A stretch of 64,000 nt of DNA, taken from Candidatus Obscuribacterales bacterium (GTDB taxonomy: Bacteria > Cyanobacteriota > Vampirovibrionia > Obscuribacterales > Obscuribacteraceae). The stretch lies in NCBI GenBank assembly GCA_019750335.1, contig JAIEOQ010000002.1:124001-188000 (forward strand), written 5' to 3'. Below the pieces are notes generated by a model. It saw only the letters and a program-made list of their open reading frames with translations, ran no database searches and was not told the DNA's origin. This document shows, piece after piece, positions 54,820-63,706 of the stretch (the stretch's first letter is position 1; the number at the start of each line of letters is the position of its first letter). Made by a program: the position numbers and the translations under genes.

Positions 54820-56064
54820 GTGCCAAAACGCGTATTAATGCTTTCCTGGGAGTATCCGCCGCGCATTATCGGCGGCTTGGCACGAGTAGTTGCTGAGCTA
54901 TCTAAACAGTTAAGCAAAAGCGGAGTTGAAGTGCATGTCGTCACGGCCGATCATCCCGGCTGTCCGGAACACGAAATTGAACATGGCGTTCATATACATC
55001 GCGTTAAAACACAAACCGATCCGACACCGGATTTTCTTACTTGGGTCAGCCGACTTAACATCGGGTTGATTCAATATGCAATTGAAATTCATCGCAAAAC
55101 ACCTTTTGATATTATTCACGCCCACGACTGGATGGTCTGCGACGCCGCTTGGGCTCTGAAAAAAGGATTTGGCTTACCGCTGGTTGCCACCATGCACGCC
55201 ACCGAAGCCGGACGAATGAAAGGCATTCATACTGACCTGCAACGTTATATCAATCAGATTGAATGGCGCCTTACTTTTGAAGCCTGGAAAGTAATCGTCA
55301 ACAGCAATCATATGGCTCACGAACTGACCAACCAATTTTCTGTACCGCAAAGCAAAATTTGTCTTATTCCTAACGGCATCGATCCGGAACTGTTCGACTT
55401 CAATCTTCAAGATGCGCAGGCATTGCGCAATCAGTATGCTACCGATTCACAAAAGATCGTGCTTTTTGTCGGACGAATGGTTCTGGAAAAAGGTGTGCAA
55501 GTATTGCTTAACGCAGCTCCATCCATTTTGGCCGAATGTCCTGGCACCAAATTTCTGATGGTCGGCACCGGCTACTATCTCGATGATTTGAAACGCCAAG
55601 CGCAGCATTTGCACATCGACCACGACGTCAGATTTCTTGGTTATGTCAGTGATCCTTCTTTGTTGCAACTGTATAAAATTGCTGATGTCGTTTGCATACC
55701 TAGCTTGTATGAACCTTTCGGCATTGTCGCACTGGAAGGGATGGCAGCCAAAGTGCCGGTTGTCACTTCTGATGCCGGCGGCTTGACTGATTTTGTCGAA
55801 CACATGGCCAACGGTGTAACAACTTATGCCGATAACGTACAAAGTTTGACCTGGGGAATTTTGCAAGTATTGCGCAATCCGGAGCTTGCCGAAGCTCTCA
55901 AACACGAGGCTTACGAACGAGTCTCCAAAATCTACAACTGGCAGATGATCTCCAAACGTACACTTGAACTTTATGAAGAAGTCCTGAAAGAAGCTACAAA
56001 ACTTGGTCCTGACGGCGTAGCCGCTACACCCAAGGTCTCCCTGATCAAAACAAAAAATAAGTAA
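54820..56064 (+). CDS. GT4 glycosyltransferase (glycogen synthase-like)
   Basis: 414 residues from the GTG at 54820, just after AGGTGG; a GTG at 54805 would overlap gpsA. N-terminal Rossmann domain [20 protein letters not shown] then [25 protein letters not shown] and [14 protein letters not shown]-terminal domain [40 protein letters not shown] and [18 protein letters not shown], with the ExFGxxxLE catalytic motif. The PPRIIGGL start resembles GlgA/GlgM-type or maltose-1-phosphate synthases, but the sugar donor cannot be assigned. Followed after 20 bp by the nucleotidyltransferase fusion, which may make its donor. Confidence 0.88.
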   Translation: MPKRVLMLSWEYPPRIIGGLARVVAELSKQLSKSGVEVHVVTADHPGCPEHEIEHGVHIHRVKTQTDPTPDFLTWVSRLNIGLIQYAIEIHRKTPFDIIHAHDWMVCDAAWALKKGFGLPLVATMHATEAGRMKGIHTDLQRYINQIEWRLTFEAWKVIVNSNHMAHELTNQFSVPQSKICLIPNGIDPELFDFNLQDAQALRNQYATDSQKIVLFVGRMVLEKGVQVLLNAAPSILAECPGTKFLMVGTGYYLDDLKRQAQHLHIDHDVRFLGYVSDPSLLQLYKIADVVCIPSLYEPFGIVALEGMAAKVPVVTSDAGGLTDFVEHMANGVTTYADNVQSLTWGILQVLRNPELAEALKHEAYERVSKIYNWQMISKRTLELYEEVLKEATKLGPDGVAATPKVSLIKTKNK

Positions 56065-56084
56065 GCAAAGGCAGGAGGAAAGTT

Positions 56085-58652
56085 ATGAAGGCAGTGATCA
56101 TGGCCGGCGGTTCCGGAAGCAGATTGCGTCCGCTTACCTGCCATTTGCCAAAACCAATGGTGCCGGTGATCAACAAGCCGATGTCCGAGCACATACTTGA
56201 GCTTCTAAAAAAGCACGGTCTTACGGACGTAATTTTTACTTTGCATTATCTTCCTCAAGAAATAAGTGATTATTTCGGCAACGGTCAAGACTGGGGAGTA
56301 AAAATCAAATACGCAACAGAAGAAGGTAAGCCGCTAGGCACAGCCGGATGCGTAAAAGCGATTCAAGACGATCTAACAGATACTTTTATTGTGATCTCCG
56401 GTGACGGCTTAACCGATATTGACCTGAGCGAAGCAATTGCTTTTCACAAAGAGAAAAAATCGAAAGCAACCATTGTTTTAAAGCGGGTGGACAATCCGCT
56501 CGATTATGGTGTTGTAATTACCGACAGCGAAGGTAAGATCCAGCGCTTTTTGGAAAAGCCGGGCGCTAGCGAAATTTTTTCGGATACGGTTAACACCGGT
56601 ATTTATATTCTCGAACCAGAAGTTTTGCTTTATATAGTCATGGGTCGCGAGCAAGATTTTTCCAATGATTTATTCCCGCTTCTACTTTTGCGCAACGAAC
56701 CAATGTACGGTTATGTAGCCGACGGTTACTGGTGCGACATCGGTAATCTTGCTGTTTACAGACAAGCGCACAAAGATATTCTCGATCAAATAATTGATCT
56801 CGAGATCAAATTACCGCAAATCGCCCCAGGAATCTGGGTCGGAGAAGGCACCGAAATCGACTCTTCAGTCAAGCTCAACACACCGGTTTTAATCGGCAAA
56901 AACTGCCGTATCGGCAAAGATGTTGAAATAGCGCCGCACACAGTAATCGGTGACAACGTAGTAATTCAAGAGAAAGCCAGCCTCAAGCATCCGGTTATTT
57001 GGTCCAATACTTATATCGGCAGCTCAGCTTCTTTACGGGCTTGCATAATTTGCAACAGCTCAACCATTCATCACGGCGCTGAAATTTTGGAAGGCGCCGT
57101 GATTGGCGCCACATCAATCGTGGGCGAAGAAGCAAAAATCAATCCTGATGTTCGCATCTGGCCGGATAAGTCAATCGACTCCGGCGCCATGGTACCAACT
57201 TCAGTGATCTGGGGCACAAAAGCACCACGCAGCCTTTTTGGCGCTAATGGCGTAGTCGGTTTATCAAATATTGAAATCACACCTGAATTTGCTGTCAATT
57301 TAGCTGCTGCTTACGGCGCAACCTGTAAGGGTGGTCCGGTTCTTGTCAGTCGCGATTATTGGGGCGTAAGCCGCATGATCAGCCGAGCCATTGTTTCCGG
57401 TTTAATGAGTGCCGGTGTTGATATTCAAAATTTGGAATCAATGCCTTTGCCTATGGCTCGTCACTATGTTAAAACACAACGCGCGGCCGGACTGATCCAC
57501 ACCCGAATTTCACAACGTGACTCAAACAAAATTCGTATTGAATTTTTTGACAGCGACGGCGTAGCAATAAATAAATCAATGGAAAGAAAGATTGAATCCA
57601 CTTTCTTCAAAGAAGATTTTCCGCGTTGTTTACCCTCGGACATCGGGCAAATAAGCTATCCCAGTCGCGTACGCGAATATTATATGGACGAATTTTTGAG
57701 CCATGTAAAAGGCCAGGTTTTTGAACAGGATAAAGTTGCTTTTTGCGTCGTACCTGGCTCAAATTACACTCGTATGACCAAAGACGGCGGCTTGATTACA
57801 CGGCCGCCGACTATTGTCGTCGATTACGCCATGGCTGAAACCGGGGTAATTTTGCCGGATCTGCTCGGTCAATTAGGAATTGAAACTGTCGTTCTTAACG
57901 CTTCAATTAGAGGCAATCCGCCTAAACAAGAAGAACGAATGTCAATGCGCAAACAATTGGCTGACGTCGTTCGGGCTTTAAATGCCAATATGGGAGCGCA
58001 AATCGGACGCAACGGCGAACAGTTGACTTTAGTCGATGAAACCGGCCAAGTAATACGCGGCGAACTCCTTTTAGCCACAGTTGCCGATATTATTTTGCGG
58101 GACAAACATGGCAAATCAATCGTTGTACCGGTCAATGCCAGCTCGATTGTAGAACGCATCGCCGCCCGCTATGACTGCAAAGTTGTACGCTGCAAAGCTT
58201 CCGAAACCGAAATCGGTTCCACTACGGCAAAAATTCCTGATGCAGTACTTGGTGGCAGCGCCAACGGTTGTTTTATCTTTCCTGAATTCCAAAACGGCTA
58301 TGACGCCATGTTTACTTTTGGACAAGTGCTAGAGCATTTAACCTATCAAGGACGAACTCTGCATCAAGCTGTGGCCGAATTACCACCTTTGGTCTATCAA
58401 GTTGATTCCGTTCACTGTCCCTGGGAAAGAAAAGGCCGAGTTATGCGTCTTTTGGTCGAAAAAAATCAGGAACGGCCGATGGAGCTTTTAGACGGAGTTA
58501 AAATCCAAACTAGACCATCTCATTGGATTTTAGTTTTACCGGACGCAGTTGAACCTCTGGTTCATATTTATGCTGACGGCACTGACCTACAAGACACTTC
58601 CAGGGACTTAAACGAATTTAGCGAAATGGTCCGCTATTTCCAACACGCCTAA
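56085..58652 (+). CDS. Nucleotidyltransferase / left-handed beta-helix / phosphomannomutase-like fusion
   Basis: 855 residues; AGGAGG before the ATG. Residues 1-230: sugar-phosphate nucleotidyltransferase ([46 protein letters not shown]). About 250-370: hexapeptide repeats ([47 protein letters not shown]). About 385-850: phosphohexomutase fold with lost motifs: RISQRD (474-479) for the TASHNP serine loop, IGRNGEQ (640-646) for DGDxDR, GGSANGC (723-729) for GEESGH. The first domain probably makes GDP-mannose or a similar nucleotide sugar; the mutase part looks non-catalytic. The same architecture is common in cyanobacteria, which is one reason for the taxon guess. Confidence 0.9.
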   Translation: MKAVIMAGGSGSRLRPLTCHLPKPMVPVINKPMSEHILELLKKHGLTDVIFTLHYLPQEISDYFGNGQDWGVKIKYATEEGKPLGTAGCVKAIQDDLTDTFIVISGDGLTDIDLSEAIAFHKEKKSKATIVLKRVDNPLDYGVVITDSEGKIQRFLEKPGASEIFSDTVNTGIYILEPEVLLYIVMGREQDFSNDLFPLLLLRNEPMYGYVADGYWCDIGNLAVYRQAHKDILDQIIDLEIKLPQIAPGIWVGEGTEIDSSVKLNTPVLIGKNCRIGKDVEIAPHTVIGDNVVIQEKASLKHPVIWSNTYIGSSASLRACIICNSSTIHHGAEILEGAVIGATSIVGEEAKINPDVRIWPDKSIDSGAMVPTSVIWGTKAPRSLFGANGVVGLSNIEITPEFAVNLAAAYGATCKGGPVLVSRDYWGVSRMISRAIVSGLMSAGVDIQNLESMPLPMARHYVKTQRAAGLIHTRISQRDSNKIRIEFFDSDGVAINKSMERKIESTFFKEDFPRCLPSDIGQISYPSRVREYYMDEFLSHVKGQVFEQDKVAFCVVPGSNYTRMTKDGGLITRPPTIVVDYAMAETGVILPDLLGQLGIETVVLNASIRGNPPKQEERMSMRKQLADVVRALNANMGAQIGRNGEQLTLVDETGQVIRGELLLATVADIILRDKHGKSIVVPVNASSIVERIAARYDCKVVRCKASETEIGSTTAKIPDAVLGGSANGCFIFPEFQNGYDAMFTFGQVLEHLTYQGRTLHQAVAELPPLVYQVDSVHCPWERKGRVMRLLVEKNQERPMELLDGVKIQTRPSHWILVLPDAVEPLVHIYADGTDLQDTSRDLNEFSEMVRYFQHA

Positions 58653-58708
58653 ATACTTTCCAAAAAAACTGGGCATATTGAGCTTGGTTAGTTGTTAGGA
58701 GTCAAGAT

Positions 58709-59185
58709 ATGGACAGCGGTGAGGCACTCAAGCAGGTGCTTGACAAATTCACAAATGAATTGGCAATGGTAGAAGCTGAACTGAATCTTGTCCAGGAGCA
58801 GATTGGCGAACTGGAAACGAGACTGACTTCATGCGCCAGCAAGCAGCAAGTTGTCACTCAAGACAGACAAAAAGTTATTTCCATGCTTGAACGCTACGTA
58901 CATCCAGGTAGCCAAACAAACAGCCAACCTATATCGGACAGACAACCTAGGGCAAACCAATTCCATAGCCAGGAGCTCCCTGTGCCACAAATGGAAACGC
59001 CTCCGGCGGCGCCAACACCGCCAGCAGCAGAATCACCAACCTTGGAACCACCGGCTCAGGCACCAAGCCAAGATGAAGCTCAAGCTGCCGGCAATGAATG
59101 GGGTGCAGAGCCGGCCCCGGAAATGGATAAAGACACAGTCAAGAGTTTTAATGATGCCATGAGAGGGCTCTTCAACAAGAAGTAG
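58709..59185 (+). CDS. Coiled-coil protein with Pro/Ala/Gln-rich tail
   Basis: 158 residues, not recognised. Residues 1-70 are a heptad helix (KQVLDKFTNELAMVEAELNL then VQEQIGELETRL), followed by a Pro/Gln/Ala-rich linker of about 65 residues (METPPAAPTPPAAESPTLEP) and a short conserved-looking end DKDTVKSFNDAMRGLFNKK. No signal peptide. It may be a cytoplasmic adaptor. It stands 56 bp after the nucleotidyltransferase fusion and 89 bp before the biotin/lipoyl protein, so its operon membership is open. Confidence 0.72.
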   Translation: MDSGEALKQVLDKFTNELAMVEAELNLVQEQIGELETRLTSCASKQQVVTQDRQKVISMLERYVHPGSQTNSQPISDRQPRANQFHSQELPVPQMETPPAAPTPPAAESPTLEPPAQAPSQDEAQAAGNEWGAEPAPEMDKDTVKSFNDAMRGLFNKK

Positions 59186-59274
59186 TCTTCACTTAAAACA
59201 CCGTCATATTCAGGATCATACTCTTTGCTAACATTAGTCCGGTTACAGATTAATTGGCTGAGAAAGGCATTGGT

Positions 59275-59487
59275 ATGAAGCAAATAAACGCCATGATGGC
59301 CGGCACGGTTGTAGAAGTTCTCGTCGCTCCTGGTCACGATATAACTGCCGGGCAAGACGTCCTAATCATCGAATCAATGAAAATGCAGTTGCCGATTACC
59401 GCTGAGGTAACTGGCAAAATTTCCGAAGTAAAAGTTGCTGCCGGTGATTTTGTCAACGAAGGCGACGTCTTGATGCTTCTAGCCTAG
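59275..59487 (+). CDS. Small biotin/lipoyl attachment protein (BLAP-like)
   Basis: 70 residues from the ATG at 59275; a TTG at 59254 is less likely. It is a complete single biotinyl/lipoyl domain: MKQINAMMAGTVVEVLVAPG, then DVLIIESMKMQLPITAEVTG with the biotin-accepting Lys in ESMKM, and a C-terminal KVAAGDFVNEGDVLMLLA. It resembles the stand-alone BLAP (YngHB) of Bacillus, which is also encoded next to HMG-CoA lyase and enoyl-CoA hydratase genes. The carboxylase that would use it is not in the window. Confidence 0.88.
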   Translation: MKQINAMMAGTVVEVLVAPGHDITAGQDVLIIESMKMQLPITAEVTGKISEVKVAAGDFVNEGDVLMLLA

Positions 59488-59505
59488 TTAAAGGCAGAGA
59501 TAAAA

Positions 59506-60438
59506 ATGGGACAGTCACTGCCGGCAAGCGTCAAAATAGTCGAAGTCGGGCCGCGAGACGGTCTGCAAAATGAAGCCACAAAAGTAGCCAGTACGGATAA
59601 AGTTCGTCTGATACAGGCTTTAGCTGCAGCTGGTCTTAAGCATATCGAAATCGGCTCTTTTGTCAGCCCGAAATGGATACCACAGCTGGCCGACGGCAAA
59701 GAAGTGGCGCAAGCTTTGCGCTTGCCGGACGGAGTTTTCACTTCCGCACTGGTTCCCAATGACAGAGGATACGAACAAGCTCTGGAAGCTGGTCTTAAAG
59801 AGATTGCTTTGTTCATGTCGGCGACTGAGTCCCATAACAAGAAGAACATCAATAAATCAACCGCCGAAGCGCTAGAAACTTTAAGCAAGCTAGCTGCTCG
59901 CGCTAAACAAGACCGTCTGCGTGTGCGCTGCTATCTTTCAGTAGTGTTTGTTTGTCCTTATGAAGGAAGAACAAATCCGGAAGCGGTAGAAAAACTAGTA
60001 GATCAGCTTGTCGCAATCGGCATTGACGAACTTTCACTTGGTGATACCATCGGCGCCGCCACTCCAAAAGATGTCTGGAATATTCTGACTAGACTTGAAG
60101 GCTCCGTAGATAAAACAAAGCTGGCTCTACATTTTCACGATACCAGAGGAACAGCTCTGGCTAACGTTCTTGCCGGGTTGCAGTCTGGCATTACAATTTT
60201 CGACTCCAGTATCGGCGGTATGGGTGGTTGCCCTTACGCACCGGGTGCTGCCGGCAACTTAGCTACCGAAGATCTGGTTTATCTACTCTCAGGCATGGGC
60301 ATTGAAACCGGAGTCAATCTGGAAAGATTAGCCGATGCCGGTGCCTTAGCTGAAGAGTTAGTTCAACATAAATTGCCCGGGAGGTATTTACAAGCATGTC
60401 TGGCCAGTCGCAAACAATCCTTGGAGACAAGTCAATGA
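59506..60438 (+). CDS. mvaB: Hydroxymethylglutaryl-CoA lyase
   Basis: 310 residues. Cleaves HMG-CoA to acetoacetate and acetyl-CoA, the last step of leucine breakdown. TIM-barrel motifs: KIVEVGPRDGLQNE (catalytic Arg and metal Asp), IEIGSFVSPKWIPQLAD, LFMSATESHNKKNIN, YLSVVFVCPYEGR, LSLGDTIGAA, ALHFHDTRGTAL (His metal ligands) and the signature SIGGMGGCPYAPGAAGNLAT with the catalytic Cys. Starts 18 bp after the BLAP-like gene; its stop overlaps the next start (ATGA). Confidence 0.96.
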   Translation: MGQSLPASVKIVEVGPRDGLQNEATKVASTDKVRLIQALAAAGLKHIEIGSFVSPKWIPQLADGKEVAQALRLPDGVFTSALVPNDRGYEQALEAGLKEIALFMSATESHNKKNINKSTAEALETLSKLAARAKQDRLRVRCYLSVVFVCPYEGRTNPEAVEKLVDQLVAIGIDELSLGDTIGAATPKDVWNILTRLEGSVDKTKLALHFHDTRGTALANVLAGLQSGITIFDSSIGGMGGCPYAPGAAGNLATEDLVYLLSGMGIETGVNLERLADAGALAEELVQHKLPGRYLQACLASRKQSLETSQ

Positions 60439-61241
60439 CAAGCCCGATTGTAGTTGAAAAAGAAGGAACCATTGCCTGGATCAAACTGAACCGACCGAAA
60501 GTTCATAACAGTTTGAACAGCGAACTTTTAATTCAATTACGCAAGGCCGCTAAGGATCTAGCCGTAGATCATGACGTACGTGTCGTGATTGTCGTCGGCT
60601 CAGGTATTAAAGCCTTTTGCGCCGGGGCCGATCTGACCGAAAGAAAAGGCATGAGCGAAGGCCAAGTAATTGATTATTTGAACTTGATCCAATCAGCAAT
60701 GATTGCACTTGAAGAATTGCCTCAACCGGTGATTGCCGCTTTGAACGGCTCAGCTTATGGCGGTGGTACTGAACTTGCTTTAGCTTGCGATCTACGAATT
60801 ATGACCGAAGACGCCATGCTGCGATTGACCGAAGTGAAACTAGGCATCATCCCAGGAGCCGGCGGTACACAACGGCTCTCCCGCTTGATTGGTAAGTCAA
60901 AAGCTAAAGAGATGATCTTGACTGCTCGTCCGTTGAAAGCTGCTGAAGCTTATCAATTTGGTTTGGTGCATAAGCTTGTTGCCGCTGAAAAAGATCCAAA
61001 TAAAGAGTGGCATGATGAACTGATCGCTCAAGCGCGAGTTTGGGCCCAAGAGATTGCCAGTGCTGCTCCCTTGGCTCTGCGTGCAGCAAAATCTGCTATC
61101 GATCAAGGCTTTGATTGCGATTTGCAAGCTGGCTTAGCTTTGGAAACCCGCTCTTATCTACAACTCTTAAATACGCAAGATCGCAAAGAAGGCTTAGCTG
61201 CATTCGCCGAAAAGCGTGAACCGGTTTATCGCGGACAATAA
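60435..61241 (+). CDS. Enoyl-CoA hydratase (probably methylglutaconyl-CoA hydratase-like)
   Basis: 268 residues from the ATG at 60435 (GGAG 8 bp upstream), overlapping the HMG-CoA lyase stop by 4 bp. Crotonase fold: IAWIKLNRPKVHNSLNSELL, KAFCAGADLTERKGM (oxyanion loop), LPQPVIAALNGSAYGGGTEL (second oxyanion Gly), ACDLRIM, and FGLVHKLV; the catalytic Glu is in TEVKLGIIPGAGGTQRLSRL. Next to HMG-CoA lyase it most likely hydrates 3-methylglutaconyl-CoA, but specificity is inference. Confidence 0.92.
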   Translation: MTSPIVVEKEGTIAWIKLNRPKVHNSLNSELLIQLRKAAKDLAVDHDVRVVIVVGSGIKAFCAGADLTERKGMSEGQVIDYLNLIQSAMIALEELPQPVIAALNGSAYGGGTELALACDLRIMTEDAMLRLTEVKLGIIPGAGGTQRLSRLIGKSKAKEMILTARPLKAAEAYQFGLVHKLVAAEKDPNKEWHDELIAQARVWAQEIASAAPLALRAAKSAIDQGFDCDLQAGLALETRSYLQLLNTQDRKEGLAAFAEKREPVYRGQ

Positions 61242-61369
61242 ATCAATAACTAACAGAAAGGACTGCAAGCTTGCATCAGCTATTACCGACTCGTCAGAAA
61301 AATAAATGGGAAGGACCGAGCCACGGACACCACCCGGATATATTATCTACGCCCAGAGAGCAGTTACCT

Positions 61370-61945
61370 ATGCCCATGAGCGGCATAATTCTATGCGGCG
61401 GAAAGAGCTCGCGCATGGGTCGTGAAAAAGCTTTTTTGCCTTATGCCGGCAAAACTCTAATTGAGTACCGACTGGATTGCATGCAAGAACTTTTTGCTGA
61501 AGTTTTTCTTGTTACGAATAATCCTGACGCTTTCGAGCATTTGAGTGCCAACGTAGTAAAAGACATCATCCCTAATCGCGGTCCGCTAGCTGGAATTCTA
61601 TCCGGTCTGCTTGTTTCGCATTACGAGCAAAGCTTTGTCATTCCTTGTGACACGCCGCTTTTAGACAAGCAGTTGATTCGACAAATGTCCGCCAAACGTC
61701 ACGATCTAGATCTCCTAATTTACGGAGACGAAGGTCAGCTTGAACCGCTAATCGGCATTTATTCCAAACGCTGCGTCGACTCTTTGGAAAAAGCGCTTTT
61801 TGAAGAACAAAAAGACAGCGTTGATTTTGTCGGCGACATGAATATGCAAGTTTTTTCGCCGCCGAAATCAGCGCACAAAGGACCAGGCTTACCGGCTCAT
61901 TTCAATATTGATACGCCTCAAGACTACGGCAAACTTTTTATTTAA
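61370..61945 (+). CDS. mobA: Molybdenum cofactor guanylyltransferase (MobA-like)
   Basis: 191 residues from the ATG at 61370. Transfers GMP from GTP to molybdopterin. GIILCGGKSSRMGREKAFLP is the nucleotide-binding loop; IIPNRGPLAGILSGLLVS, FVIPCDTPLLD (metal Asp), LEPLIGIYSKRC and the end PAHFNIDTPQDY agree with MobA. A TTG at 61271, 8 bp after AGAAAGGA, would add 33 residues with no family match; it has the better ribosome site, so the start is not settled. Converges with the PilP-like gene with an 8-bp overlap. No molybdoenzyme is nearby. Confidence 0.85.
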   Translation: MPMSGIILCGGKSSRMGREKAFLPYAGKTLIEYRLDCMQELFAEVFLVTNNPDAFEHLSANVVKDIIPNRGPLAGILSGLLVSHYEQSFVIPCDTPLLDKQLIRQMSAKRHDLDLLIYGDEGQLEPLIGIYSKRCVDSLEKALFEEQKDSVDFVGDMNMQVFSPPKSAHKGPGLPAHFNIDTPQDYGKLFI

Positions 61946-62981
61946 TTGCCGCCAAAGTTTTTATTGAGCGTTCTCCGTCTTCGTCAATTGTGACGCTGTC
62001 CGGATCAACCGAAACAACTCGTATAGACTCGAATTGCTCTCCCGGTCCGAGCATCAGTTGGGCTGGCCAGCGATGCTGGAAACGTAGTTCGTACGGGACT
62101 TGAATTACCGCACGATTGCCGATGATTGCGCTTAAACGTAAATGACCGGCCATGGATGGTTTGTCCGGCGGGGGCGGCAGTTGCATAATCGGCAGACCGG
62201 CTTCGGGCGGAAGACTTCCACCTGGATTACCAGCTAAGGAAGGCATAACCGTCGGTGGCGGTGGCGGAACCAGGCGCTGTTTAGCCGCGCTAGCTACAGC
62301 CAAAGCATTAATACCAGGCTTAGCTTTATTTTTTGATTTGGGCGGCGCCGGGACAATACCTTTTGCTTCTGTCGGCAATGTCTCAGTTTGACCATGAGCG
62401 CTAAAACGCGGAAAAGTGCCGCCTTCAAAAACCGGAGTCATTGGATTAGTGCGACCAGCTTTTTGTTTAGCTTCTAAAGCGGCTTGTTCACGCTTAGTTG
62501 CCGGAAACTTTCCTGGGGTCGGCGTCGGAGCCTGGACAGTTGCAGTTACTCCTGCCGGCATTGCGGCAATCGGCAGAGTGACCGGCGGCGACACTGCATT
62601 AGGAGCTACAGTCGGCTTCGGTAAAATAACCGGCGCCGTAGTTGATGTTACCGGTGTGGTTATTGGTGCAGTTGCCGGTATAGCTACCGGTGGTGCTGCT
62701 CCTGGCGCAACTGGCTTTAGCGGCGGGGCCATTGTCGGAGTCGGCGAAACATTAGTAGCAACAATCTCTTTTGTAGTAGTAGTTGTTGTGGCAGTAACAC
62801 CCGGCGAAGCAAGAATTTTTGTCGGAGCTGTACTGTGAGTAGTAATTACAGTTAGCTCTTCATATTCCGAAGATTGATTCTTATTGCTGTACCAGAGCCA
62901 ACCACCGGCACATCCAAGCAAAAGCAGACCGGCAACAGCCAGAATCATCAAGCGAAATTTCTTTTGATCTTGATCTTCCAT
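61938..62981 (-). CDS. PilP-like type IV pilus protein with long Pro/Thr-rich linker
   Basis: 347 residues. One N-terminal membrane segment (LMILAVAGLLLLGCAGGWLW, about 11-30; the Cys is not in a convincing lipobox). Then about 190 residues rich in Pro, Thr, Ala and Val (threonine run at about 64-70). The last 70 residues read LRLSAIIGNRAVIQVPYELR, LMLGPGEQFESIRVVSVDPD and SVTIDEDGERSIKTL, a PilP-like beta domain. PilP is a periplasmic lipoprotein that links the inner-membrane PilNO complex to the secretin. It is twice the usual length because of the linker. Lies 8 bp after the PilO-like gene, which supports the call. Confidence 0.65.
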   Translation of the reverse strand: MEDQDQKKFRLMILAVAGLLLLGCAGGWLWYSNKNQSSEYEELTVITTHSTAPTKILASPGVTATTTTTTKEIVATNVSPTPTMAPPLKPVAPGAAPPVAIPATAPITTPVTSTTAPVILPKPTVAPNAVSPPVTLPIAAMPAGVTATVQAPTPTPGKFPATKREQAALEAKQKAGRTNPMTPVFEGGTFPRFSAHGQTETLPTEAKGIVPAPPKSKNKAKPGINALAVASAAKQRLVPPPPPTVMPSLAGNPGGSLPPEAGLPIMQLPPPPDKPSMAGHLRLSAIIGNRAVIQVPYELRFQHRWPAQLMLGPGEQFESIRVVSVDPDSVTIDEDGERSIKTLAAIK

Positions 62982-62989
62982 GCTTTCTC

Positions 62990-63679
62990 CTAGGGCGAAT
63001 AATAAGCAATGATTCTAAGCGAAATATACAAATGTTCCGGATCTCCAGGCTCCTCATCGGCACCAACCTGTTGATCGGCAGGGAGAGCCTGGGCCTTATC
63101 ATCTCGTTTTGGAATATGTGATATAAGCTCTTTAACTTTGACTACACGCTGATATGTTTCCAGCTCATGTAGCAGTTTTTGCAAACCGTTGAAACTTCCG
63201 GTTAAAACTACTTGTTGCTCAAACTCCGAAAGCTCGGATTGAGGCTTAGGCGGCTCTGTCGCCGTTTTATTTTTGTCATCTTTTGCTTTTGTTTTTGAGT
63301 CATCTTCTTTTTTGCCGAGAAATGTCTCTTTAGCTCCGGCTTTTTTCTTATTTTCTTTAGGCGGAGCAATTGAGATCAAATCAACTCCGGCTTTTTCACA
63401 CATCTTTTCCAGATCAAGATTGAACATTTCCAGATCAGGATTTTTCGGCACTGATTCGCGCAACATAGATATGCTTTGTTCCAATTTGCGCTTGCGTTGT
63501 ATAAGCTTGCCCCGCGTGGCCAATTTATCGTCAAGAGAGCTTTTCTCTCCTTGTTTTTCCTCAATGACTTTACTTTTGCTACTCACCTCTTCCCATACCG
63601 GCGGGAAAAGACTGAAAAGCACATAGCCTGCGATCAACACAGGAACAACTGCCAGGATTATTTTGAGATTGAAACTCAT
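62990..63679 (-). CDS. PilO-like type IV pilus assembly protein
   Basis: 229 residues. Membrane anchor near the N-terminus (LKIILAVVPVLIAGYVLFSL), coiled coil about 33-75 (KLIQRKRKLEQSISMLRESV), then a ferredoxin-like periplasmic domain (DLEMFNLDLEKMCEKAGVDL, QQVVLTGSFNGLQKLLHELE, LYISLRIIAYYS). A Lys/Glu-rich insertion at about 108-145 interrupts the domain. This is the PilO layout of type IV pilus inner-membrane platforms. pilM and pilN do not directly precede it; instead a thioredoxin gene does. Confidence 0.75.
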   Translation of the reverse strand: MSFNLKIILAVVPVLIAGYVLFSLFPPVWEEVSSKSKVIEEKQGEKSSLDDKLATRGKLIQRKRKLEQSISMLRESVPKNPDLEMFNLDLEKMCEKAGVDLISIAPPKENKKKAGAKETFLGKKEDDSKTKAKDDKNKTATEPPKPQSELSEFEQQVVLTGSFNGLQKLLHELETYQRVVKVKELISHIPKRDDKAQALPADQQVGADEEPGDPEHLYISLRIIAYYSP

Positions 63680-63706
63680 AATTTTCTTTCTCCCACCAGC
63701 TTCATC

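Noticed and set aside
61271..61369. 33-residue N-terminal extension of MobA from a TTG
   Set aside because: Although it has a fair ribosome site, the added residues match nothing in the family; kept as an alternative only.
62416..62838. 140-residue plus-strand frame inside the PilP-like gene
   Set aside because: It is the complement of the Pro/Thr/Ala-rich linker, which gives a Gly/Val repeat; the minus-strand gene has membrane and C-terminal domains in proper order.
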